A stretch of 64,000 nt of DNA, taken from the NCBI GenBank assembly GCA_010093485.1, contig MU001514.1:532266-596265 (forward strand). The letters are read 5' to 3'. The position numbers and the translations under genes were made by a program. A model generated the notes under the pieces. The model ran no database searches. It was not told the origin of the DNA and saw only the letters and a program-made list of their open reading frames with translations. The DNA is from Karstenula rhodostoma CBS 690.94 (taxonomy: Eukaryota; Ascomycota; Dothideomycetes; Pleosporales; Didymosphaeriaceae). Every line of letters begins with the position of its first letter. Position 1 is the first letter of the stretch. Shown here piece after piece: positions 55,244 through 64,000 of this stretch.

Positions 55244-57366
55244 ATGGATTCCGCCGCTTCTACCCCCACCGGCGACGACTTCGACTCCGACGGCCCCTTT
55301 GGCTCTCCCTCACCCTCTTCGCCCGCCAGCGGCCACGATGTGCGGCCCAGCCTTGCCCCTGGCTCCCCCCCAGACGGCCGCCCTCCCGCTCGCTCCGTGT
55401 CTACCAGTGGTGCTACCGCCAACATGACGCCTTCGTCCACTCCGCTTGGCAATATCAATGCCGCACGGAACCCTCGTCCACCAAACGCATCCACCATTTC
55501 CAGCCGTGGAAGTGGTCTCAACGTCTCGCAGGATATAATGGCAAGGATAAAAGCGGTCCATCTCGGCCGACAAGGCGCGCCGCCAGGCAGAGCACTGAGC
55601 CAACCCGACATCAAGTCGCCGGGTCCCGGTGGCCCTGCATCTCCTGGTGGCCCCATGTTTGGCAACCCTGGGGGCGTTCCCTCCAATTTTCGCATGCCCC
55701 CGCAGGCCAAACCAAGTATGTCCTCTTTTCAGTCAGCGCCCATAATACCTGGTAGAACTGGTGCCGGCGCAAAGCCTTCCCTTGCTGAGAAGCGTGGGCT
55801 GAAGCTACCAGGGGGTCTGCCCGGAGGTCTGCCCGGAGGTCTCCCCGGATCACCCGCACCAAACAACAGCACTGCACCTCCTGCTGGCAGGAAGAATCGA
55901 CCCAGCTTTAAACTCCCGCCTATTAATGGCGACAACCCCTCGGACAATCCCCCTAAGCAGGAGACCATGATGGACAAGTACGCCGAATTCATCGACATCA
56001 AAACCGGAAGTTTAAAGTTCAAAGGCAAGGCTGTCCTCAACTCAGAAGGCGTGCAGTTCGCAAACGGCATGTCCTTCAACATATCGTTAGATGAAGTGGA
56101 CACGTTGGATGAACTGGGCAAGGGCAACTACGGCACCGTATACAAAGTCAGACATGCTCGGCCCCGAATGAGGAAACCAGGACAAGGATTGGCAGGTAAC
56201 AAAGCGGCACCCGGCTCGCCGTCGCGTACAAACTTCGAGGGCGAAGACTCCAGTCCGACTACGAACAAGACCTCAGGTGGGACCGGCATCGTGATGGCCA
56301 TGAAGGAAATGCGGTTGGAGCTGGACGAAGCCAAATTCGCGACTATCATCATGGAGTTAGACGTACTTCACCGCTGCGTATCCCCGTACATCATTGATTT
56401 CTATGGCGCCTTCTTCCAGGAAGGCGCTGTATACATATGTATGGAATTCATGGATGGCGGCTCGTTGGATAAGTTATACGCAGACGGCGTGCCGGAAAAC
56501 GTTCTGCGAAAGGTTACTTGGGCGACTATCATGGGACTCAAATCGCTCAAGGATGATCACAACATTATTCACCGAGACGTGAAACCTACGAATGTCCTTG
56601 TCAACACCAGAGGTCAAATCAAGATCTGCGATTTCGGCGTCAGTGGTAACCTAGTCGCCAGTATCGCGAAAACAAATATTGGGTGTCAAAGTTACATGGC
56701 GCCGGAACGAATTTCCTACGGAGGCATGGCTCAGGCAGGCGCAAATCCTGGAGGCGGCACGTACAGCGTGCAGAGTGACATCTGGAGTCTCGGTCTCACG
56801 ATCATCGAATGCGCACTAGGCCGATACCCATACCCACCTGAGACGTATAACAACATCTTCAGTCAGCTCAGCGTAAGTGATTCCCAAAACATTAAGTTAT
56901 CCACACTGATCAAACATTGTAGGCTATTGTGGATGGTGATCCCCCGGATCTTCCCGAAGAGGGCTATTCAGAACTGGCTCGCAACTTTGTACATGGTTGC
57001 TTGAACAAGATTCCCAACTTGCGTCCAACGTACGCAATGCTTCTGCAACACGCATGGCTTGCGCCTCTCATCAAGCCACACACTATTACCGAAGAAGAGG
57101 AGGAGGAAGTGGAGGCGGCCGTCGCAGCTGAACCCGATGCGGCTGCTGGCGATCAGGGCACCCCTGAGTTGATCGAGGCCGTGCATGACCAGGAGGTGGC
57201 GGATTGGGTGAAAGCTGCGATTGAAAGACGGCGGCAAGGAAAACTGGGTAAAGGGGTCGAGAAGCCAGCCCTGCACGCAGCACCATTAGATGCTATCAGC
57301 CCTCCGCTGAACGGCGGCCCTAACGGACTAGAGGAAGCAGCCCCAGTAACAGCCGAAGAGTCATAA
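55244..57366 (+). CDS. PBS2: MAP kinase kinase, Pbs2-type
   Basis: Dual-specificity kinase of the HOG osmotic-stress pathway, expected to phosphorylate a Hog1-type MAP kinase. Two exons, 55244-56872 and 56923-57366; 690 residues. A disordered Ser/Pro/Gly-rich N-terminus (residues 1-240) contains a GGLP tandem repeat near residue 190. The kinase domain starts at LGKGNYGTVYK (about 291), has an insert of about 50 residues between the glycine loop and the VMAMKEMRLE lysine segment, then IIHRDVKPTNVLVN (443), KICDFGVSG (462) and the activation loop SIAKTNIGCQSYMAPER with phosphorylatable Ser and Thr. KYAEFIDIKTGSLKFKGKAV and LPEEGYSELARNFV are specific to Pbs2-like kinases as I know them. Acidic C-tail. 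Confidence 0.92.
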
Positions 57367-58051
57367 GCGCACACGATCGTCTTTGCTGCCAGATTCGGAC
57401 GTTCCCAACGTTCTCTCGACACTACCGTCGCTTTACATAGGAGACCTGAAAATGGCGCCTACGTACATAGCGTCCCCTCAATTCTCCGACGGAAGCTAGC
57501 ATCACGCACCCATAGCTGTGCGGTCGGCAGGAGTTGCGGCGCAGGCCAGCGCCTTGTTTTGAAGTGTTGGTGCGCAAGGTCGTTGATTGACGGCGCATAC
57601 CCTTGGATTTGGGATGAAGGAATGCCGAAGCATTGGACCATAGACAACAAGCGCATGTACCTACGTAGACGAATATCAGTTACCTGTCGCTTGATCAGAT
57701 AAGATGATGACTACGTGAAGTCAAGCTGGGCGAACGTATGCTCCGGTAAAAGATCCTCTGCTATTTCTAGAAATATTCCGGGGTTGCAGGGATCTTTGTC
57801 GGCGTTGGCGTCCGCACGTGACCAGATCTGGGCATGCGCCCGCCAAGAACGTTGTTCAGGCCACGTTCAATGATGTTACTTGGAGATCGTTATTACGATC
57901 TTTCAGGCCACGCCGCCTCCACCCCACCAACTTTTCACGACTTCGTCCGCACGCCGATATATGCACTGCAACCAGCGGTAGCATCTTGCACTCTCTCGTT
58001 TCCTGAGGTTCTTCTTTCAGTGCCCCTCGTCCGTTTGGACAAATCGCCAAA
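57367..58051. other. intergenic, promoter of SEC63
   Basis: Tandem spacer between two plus-strand genes; no supported gene. The stretch 57830-58051 is probably leader sequence. Confidence 0.45.
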
Positions 58052-60347
58052 ATGTCCGGGACAGACTACACATACGACGGAGAAGTATGAACCACCCGCG
58101 CGCATAGTATGAGGCATGCTGACTTCTACACAGGGACAATTCTTCCCCTACTTCATCGTTACCCTCACCAGTTTCGTCACGATACCCGTCACTTACTCGC
58201 TTCTAAAGCCCAGCAAAGGTGCGCGTGCGCCCGCCAAATACGTGCATAAGTACCTACTAAACTATCCACAGAGCTTGAGAGCACTGCGACCCGTATATCA
58301 TCCGAATTTTCACCAGAACACGCCGACCTCGTCGAGAAGCAGCGCAAGAAGCAGAAGCGGAGGGAGCGAAGGATAAAGAGGGCCATTGTCAGCTTGATTG
58401 GTTGGTCCGTTATTGCGGGCATGATTTACCTGATCATCGTCACTGCGCAAAACGTACCGAAAATCTGGGACCCTTATGATGTCTTGGGTGTGTCTAGGGT
58501 ACGCTTGTCGCCCCGTTATGCAATGTATGGAGCGCATGTTAACAGTCAAGCAGTCAGCAAGCGAGAAAGAAATTAAGAGACATTACCGGAAGCTGTCCCT
58601 CACCCAGCATCCCGACAAGCGACGTGAAGACCTAGAGAGGAACATCACCGCAGATGCGATCAATGATCACTGGGTAGAGGTCACAAAGGCATTCAAGGCA
58701 CTGACCGATGAAGAGGTCCGCAACAACTACATACAATTTGGCCACCCCGACGGAAAGCAAAGCTTCAGCATTGGTATCGCTCTACCCCAGTGGCTCGTGT
58801 CCGAAGAATCTGGCAAATATGTTCTCCTTATGTACGCCCTCGCCCTCGGTGTGATTCTCCCTTACACGGTCGGCAAGTGGTGGTACGGCACTCAGCGGAT
58901 GACCAAGGAGAAGATCCTCATCGCCAGCGCCGGTAACCTGTTCCGCGAATATGACAACGACCAGGGCGAAAGCGGCGTTGTTGGGGCTTTGAGCAGCGGC
59001 GAAGAATTCAACGACGTTCTGGCAGGACACAAGGCCGACAATGGACTTGCCAAGCTTGAGCAGAAGGTCCTGTCACCAGAAACCGGTGCTTTGGTCTTGG
59101 GCGCACTGTCCAGGAAGGACCGTCAGAAGCTCGACGAGCTGGAGGACAGCAGAAGGCGAAAGGTTCTTACGCTGTTGTGGGCATACCTCGGGCGTGTTGA
59201 GCTGGAAGATGAGACTCTCAATGAGGAGAAGTACGAGGTCGCACCGATCGCGCTCAAGCTCAACGAGGGCTACACATCCATCGCCTTGGCATATGGCTCC
59301 ACCAAGGCCGTTCTCGCCGCATACCACACTTCTCAACTTCTGATCCAATCGCTGCGACCTGGCGCATCGCCTCTGGAACAGCTTCCTCACTTCACACCCG
59401 CCGTCGCTCACGCTGCGGAAGCAGAGCGATCGCGGTCTCACTTGTCAATTCAGGAATTTATGCACCTGCCAGTAGCTGAACGCAAGGCGCGAGTCGTCGC
59501 ACCTGGTCTTCTGTCGGGTTCACAGTATACGCAAGCCCTAGCCGTGGCGTCCCAGATTCCCGTTCTGCATGTGGAGAAGCCATTCTTCAAGGTCGTCGGT
59601 GAGCGCTTCGTCACACCAAGCAGCTTGGTCCAATTTGTCGTCAAAGCGCGTTTCATTCCTCCGGGATCCACCAATGTCCCCGAGGTGAACCCGAAGGATC
59701 TCCTCGATATTGATCCGGATGAGGGAGATGTCGCTGCTATCACAGGCCGCAAGGACGATCGCTCCGGCCAGAAGCCCATCCAGCCACCTCTGGCTCACGC
59801 ACCTTACTACGCTCGCGATCACGCACCCAAATGGCACATCTTCCTCGCAGACAGTAAGCAGGGCCGCATCGCTGTGCCTCCTTTCACGTTCTCTACTTTC
59901 GACAAGCCCATCCTCGACGAGAGTGGGAAGCCAACCTACAATGTGCAAACACTCAAGATGCAATTCGGTGCTCCGCCTCAGCCGGGTGCCTACACCTTCG
60001 TGATGCACATGATCTGCGACAGCTACATCGGCATGGACAGCAAGATGGAAGTGACGCTCAATGTCGAAGACGCGAGCAAAGCTGAGGAGGTCGAAGAGGA
60101 GGGCGAGATCAGCGAGCCAGATGAGGGTAAGCAACCATCGAGTCGTGTTGTGTTTCAAAATGCATGTGTGACTGACGATTTTATTACAGATACAATTGCT
60201 GGCCAGATGCGCACGCTGAAGTCAGGCGGTGCGCCGGCGCCCAAGAAGCGCAGGGGTGTCGACGACGATTCTAGCGACGGCAGCGACACCGAAGGCGACG
60301 TCGAGTCGGAGAGTGAGACGGATACCGACACCTCAGATGAGGAGTAG
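58052..60347 (+). CDS. SEC63: ER translocon subunit Sec63
   Basis: Membrane J-protein of the Sec62/63 complex that recruits the lumenal Hsp70 (Kar2/BiP) for protein translocation into the endoplasmic reticulum. Five exons: 58052-58084 (33 bases, MSGTDYTYDGE), 58134-58218, 58272-58498, 58554-60126 and 60190-60347; 691 residues. Helix 1 lies in FFPYFIVTLTSFVTIPVTYS, helix 2 in AIVSLIGWSVIAGMIYLIIV, then a J domain with DPYDVLGVSRSASEKEIKRH and the HPD triad at residues 134-136, helix 3 (YVLLMYALALGVILPYTVGK), the Brl domain, and an acidic C-terminal tail (DSSDGSDTEGDVESE). The last intron (60127-60189) is 63 bases, in frame and without stop; splicing gives EISEPDEDTIAGQMRTLKSG. Domain order and length are normal. 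Confidence 0.93.
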
Positions 60348-60785
60348 TCTCCTCCCCTTGTCAACTTCTCATGTTTGGTTGGCAGGCTTTTCTGCATGAG
60401 TAGCTCGTAGGTTTGATCAGGCTCCGTTTCGGCGAATGGCATTTGCAGGCGTTTTAGACCAATATCCCTGGTGGCTCGGAGTAGGGCCGGTAGCAACTGG
60501 GTAGGGACGGATCCAAGGGAATAGTACATGTACAGAACAATTCAATAGCTATGCATGTTGTTCACGCACTTGGGTTTGCGCGTGTCTATGTCGACGCTGC
60601 ACGTCTTCCACGCCTGCGACGCTGGCTAGAATCAAATCACAGTGAGCATCTTCACGCTTGTTTGCCAGTGCCATCGGCGGGATGAACGCAATGTGGCGAG
60701 TCTCAAGTCGAGAGCCACTCTGCCTCACGGGTAAAACATCGTCGACAGAAGAAAATCCAGGAAACTGCCATATACATCGAATAGC

Positions 60786-60816
<31 letters not shown>

Positions 60817-61652
60817 TTGATTCGCCCACCCCGAACGCCAACACTGGGAAAGTGCTCTCCCGAGCAGCCTTAGCATTAAGGTTATCACGTCAAGATCGCC
60901 CCCGGCATTTCACGGGGACGCGGTGGGGTCTCACATCGCGATGCGGTGCAGGGGTCGCGCAACGCGCAGGGTTTCACGCGCGCCGCAACACCATCGCACG
61001 CCACAGCGAGGCCGGCGCGATAGGCCGCCTGGATTTGAGAATCCCCGGTTCCTGGGGTTTTGACGTGCGGCAGGTGCAGGGGTGCGGGGGGCACCTGATG
61101 TGCGGCTTGGCGGGGTGCGGGAGCCTGAGATCCGAGGGGGTCTGGCAGCGAGGGCGGGGGCTGCGGTGGGCTTTTTGCGCCTGAGGGGGCGAGCGGGGGT
61201 TTTTAAGCTCTCTTGGCGGGGGTTTTGGCTGCGGCGTGGGTGAGCTTGGCGGAGGCCGGGTGGGAGGTGCGCCGGTGAGGACAGGGCATGTCGGGCATGA
61301 CAGGTCGACAGGTTGGAATGCGGCTGTCAAACGCGTGTTCGGCTCCTGAGGACTGCCTGCGGAGGGGGAGATATAAGCCTCAGGTGTGCCGGTGCCTTAT
61401 GCATCGCACGCACTCACCTCCTTCACTCTCTTCGCTCGTCTAACACTCCGTTGGGGCTTGCCCGGTTAATACTTGTTTACCTTCTTACCTACGCGGCTTT
61501 GACAGTCTGCTTGATTGCTTGCTTGTTGTATAACGACCGGTCGTTCTTTGCCTATCCTTCTTTTGCAACATTCGCGTCTGTGACGTTTAGTTATTTACCT
61601 TACTTTTCTAATTCCTTGACTTGTATTAACCGGGTTTCGTCGATACGGAAAG
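60348..61652. other. intergenic with poly-C tract
   Basis: Spacer between two plus-strand genes; no gene recognised. Contains the C run annotated separately; the last 200 bases (ctccttcactctcttcgctc) look like a promoter/leader with pyrimidine tracts. Confidence 0.45.
60787..60816 (+). repeat. homopolymer C tract, about 30 bases
   Basis: Unbroken run of C in the spacer downstream of SEC63. Exact length is unreliable for the same reasons as the G run. Confidence 0.9.
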
Positions 61653-62753
61653 ATGGGTATCAAGACTCTGTTCACATTGGCCATTGCGACTGGTCTCGCT
61701 GGTGCGCATTTCCTCTTCTGATCCCACGGATATCTGAATGGAGACTGACGTTGCGACAGCCGCAAAGCCAATCAACACGCCCGAGGCGCTCCCCGCGTAC
61801 CCCATGAGCAGGCGCCAGGGGAATGCCGTGCAGAACGGGTTTGGCGGGCAGGGTTTTAACTTCATCGACGGGTTCAACCGGTTCAACGACCAGGCGCAGG
61901 TGGTGCAGGTCAAGCAGGAGGTCCTGCAGATCCAGGACAACGGGTTCCAGCAGCAGGTTGTACAGCAGGTCAACGAGGTACTGGTCGTGAACCAGGAGCA
62001 GAATGGGTTTAACAATGACCTGAACAACCTGTTCCGCAAGGCCAACTTTCGCCGCGAGAGGGACCAGGAGAGCACGGTTATGCTCGTGGTCCAGCAGATC
62101 CAGGTGTCGGTCGCGGATGACCGGGGCAACGCATTCGAGCAGGAGGTCTTCGTGCAGAGCGCGATCGTGGCGAACCGCGGCGCGAGGAGCACGAACACGG
62201 TCATGCGTATGTGCCTTCTTACCCCTTGTTTCCCTGCTCCATCCCGCTAACGACCCACAGTCTTCGAGTCCAAGGCCATCGTCGCGACCCAGATCCTCGG
62301 CAACCGTGGCAATGGTTTCGGCGGCATCGCAGGCGTCGGCAACGGACGCGCGACGGACGTCGCCGCCCTCCCCACCAAGACCGCCGACGTGCAGCTCTTC
62401 GGCGCGCGCCCCACCTGGTCCGACGTTGCGGAGGACCCAGCGGCGACACTTGGCGCAGTCTGGCAGGCTGAGCTCGAGGACCTGCAGAAGGCCGACCAGG
62501 ACGCTGCTGACAACCAGGCCAACCGCGAGGCGGCGCAGAAGGAGAAGGAGGCCCTTGATAAGGCGAAGGTGGAGCAGGAGGCCCAGAAGAAGGAGCAGCA
62601 GCAGAAGCAGGAGCAACAGCAGCAGAAGCAGGAGCAGGAGCAGCAGAAGCAGGAGCAACAGCAGCAGAAGCAACAGCAGCAGAAGCAGGAGCAACAGCAG
62701 CAGAAGCAACAGCAGCAGAAGCAGGAGCAACAGCAGCAGAAGCAGGAACTGGA

Positions 62754-62795
<42 letters not shown>

Positions 62796-62901
62796 ACAGG
62801 AGCAACAGCAGGCCGAGGCCTCGCAGTCCGCGGAGGCATCGCAATCCGCCGAAGCGACATCGACGTCTGCTGCTACAGAGGCGACCCCCGCTGCTGAGTA
62901 G
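61653..62901 (+). CDS. secreted protein with Gln/Lys/Glu-rich repeat tail
   Basis: Three exons, 61653-61701, 61760-62206 and 62261-62901; 378 residues. The first exon plus two bases encode a signal peptide (MGIKTLFTLAIATGLAAA). Residues about 40-165 are Asn/Gln-rich with repeated hydrophobic Gln-Val strands: QVVQVKQEVLQIQDNGF, QQQVVQQVNEVLVVNQ, VMLVVQQIQVSVADD. Then a TQILGNRGNGFGGIAGVGNG segment, a helical stretch (EDLQKADQDAADNQANREAAQ) and, at residues about 278-350, a repeat built from KQEQQQQ units ending in a run of fourteen or so Gln, followed by QSAEASQSAEATS. I know no function; an adhesive, cell-wall or aggregation-prone role is conceivable but unproven. Cysteine is absent from the mature chain. 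Confidence 0.75.
62580..62812 (+). repeat. CAG/AAG-rich coding repeat
   Basis: Tandem cag cag aag cag gag type codons, alternating 12- and 15-base units and ending in about 14 consecutive cag codons. Lies wholly within exon 3 of the secreted protein gene. Confidence 0.9.
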
Positions 62902-63675
62902 ACGTGCGCTTCCTGCTGACGGAGCTGCAATCTACGAGCCTATGGGCGAGCAATGCATAGAAGAGCGAAGAGTATGAGTATACCCTCGGAGGCGTTTCGT
63001 TGGCATTCAGTTGCACATGGTTGTTTTTCTTTTGATTTGGGTTTGGCGCGGAATAGCTGCAGCTTCTTGATGACTGCCTGTTCTCGACTGGTTCGGAGAA
63101 TGCTGATGAAATGATGTGACGAGTATGGTGGTTGAGATGAAGGCACAGTGAGGGGAATAGGAAACAAGATAGTATGACCATGAAATGTTAAATTTGTAAA
63201 GTTTACCTGGGGTCTTGTCGATTTGGTGTGTGGCCTTGTTTGATTACGATCGCGAATATAGACGGCGAGCGGTGATGTTGGTGTTGGTGTCAGCGTGATG
63301 CTTTGGGTGACGTTGATAGGGATGAAGTTGGAGCTCGGGTGGTACGTGCGCTCCGCCACCGACCTCCGCCTTATCCCCGCGGCGAAACTCTCCACTTCCG
63401 CTGTCACATCATTCCCCCAACGGCGCACCACTCTTTTTCCAGCATGGCCTGGCCTTACCCGTGAAGCGTTTGCTCCTTCTTGCCAGATAATTTTATCAAT
63501 TCGCCGTGAACGCAGTCAACGCTGAGGAATAAGTCAGGGGGGGATAGCCAAAGTTAGCCATCTTACGACCGGGAACAGATCGCGAGAAACTCTAGAAACC
63601 GGCATTCTCTTGGATCCACCACAATCTGCCTATACACTGGATGCTTGTGGATAACACACGACTGTTTCATCCAGC
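62902..63675. other. intergenic, no gene seen
   Basis: Tandem spacer before the BTB gene. Open frames on the minus strand have no protein character. Confidence 0.45.
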
Positions 63676-64000
63676 ATGGCCGAAGATGACGCCCTCGTCG
63701 TCATTGCCCCTGCAGGCGACCTGATACTGGATGTAAGGCAGGCAGAAGGAGCCACCCGTTTCTCCTACCGCGTTCATTCCAAAGTCATCCGAGACAGCTC
63801 GCGCTACTTTGAGAATCTCCTCAGCGACCGGTTCAGCGAGGGAGAGCAACTGTCGGCCGCGCTCGAAGCCTTGAAACTAGCTGGGCACTCAGATCTTGCC
63901 GACGCGCCCGTCGATGCTTTGCCTCGAATCGCCATTGTGGACGTCGGTAGAACGAGTGCATCGAGCATACGGAACCTGGTCGCCGACTTTCTGCGTGCCA
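63676..64000 (+). CDS. BTB/POZ-domain protein, truncated by window end
   Basis: ATG at 63676 opens a frame that stays open to the end of the window (108 codons). The segment FSYRVHSKVIRDSSRYFENLLSDRFSEG, quoted in part as YRVHSKVIRDSSRYFENLL, is the start of a BTB domain (HSxxL...SxYFxxLL pattern), preceded by the usual DLILDV strand; fungal BTB proteins of this kind are common and mostly uncharacterised, acting as dimerisation or Cul3-adaptor modules. The rest of the protein lies beyond the window, so domain composition is unknown. Confidence 0.75.
   Translation, partial: MAEDDALVVIAPAGDLILDVRQAEGATRFSYRVHSKVIRDSSRYFENLLSDRFSEGEQLSAALEALKLAGHSDLADAPVDALPRIAIVDVGRTSASSIRNLVADFLRA

Noticed and set aside
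61672..62844. Long minus-strand open frame of 390 codons with a leucine run
   Set aside because: It is the antisense of the CAG-rich coding repeat (CTG reads as Leu); the plus strand has a signal peptide and in-phase introns.

Overview
The window is nuclear DNA of a filamentous ascomycete (Pezizomycotina; a dothideomycete is my best guess, but that is inference). The evidence is many short introns of about 45-110 bases with GT..AG ends and CTAAC/CTGAC-like branch sites, fungal-specific families (DUF6536, DUF1996, Zn2Cys6 regulator, PTH11/rhodopsin-like receptor, Rrn11, Gvp36-like BAR protein), one gene per promoter, and long gene-free spacers rich in pyrimidine tracts and microsatellites. I see no operons, CRISPR arrays, tRNA or rRNA genes, intact transposons or viral genes. 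Most genes had to be assembled from several exons by hand; the intron coordinates given are my own splice models, each checked for reading phase. Layout: 0-21 kb is an accessory-looking, secretion and membrane-rich part: a DUF6536 membrane protein, a secreted DUF1996 protein, a delta-12-type fatty acid desaturase, a histidine acid phosphatase/phytase, an amino acid/choline-type permease, a Ser/Pro-rich protein, a tyrosinase, a seven-helix receptor-like protein, a four-helix membrane protein and a membrane-anchored hemerythrin-like protein. 21-42 kb holds the Pol I factor Rrn11 head to head with a myristoylated RING protein, a 5-kb gene-free stretch full of simple repeats, a Zn2Cys6 regulator, a BAR protein, a gamma-glutamylcyclotransferase-like protein, histidinol-phosphatase and an FKBP12-type isomerase. 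42-64 kb holds one unresolved gene, an unrecognised disordered protein, choline kinase, an auxin-efflux-carrier-type transporter, a Pbs2-type MAP kinase kinase, Sec63, a secreted glutamine-rich protein and the start of a BTB protein. The genes do not form an evident biosynthetic cluster. Functional links are only loose: choline kinase and the desaturase serve phospholipid synthesis, Sec63 serves the secretory route used by the secreted proteins, and Pbs2 belongs to osmotic-stress signalling. I did not find a clear new multi-gene system. The most interesting single observations are a phytase gene whose splicing would switch it between a secreted and a membrane-anchored form, an FKBP12 with an insertion near the ligand pocket, a secreted protein ending in a Gln/Lys/Glu repeat, and very short exons (28 and 21 bases) in the zinc-cluster and FKBP genes.
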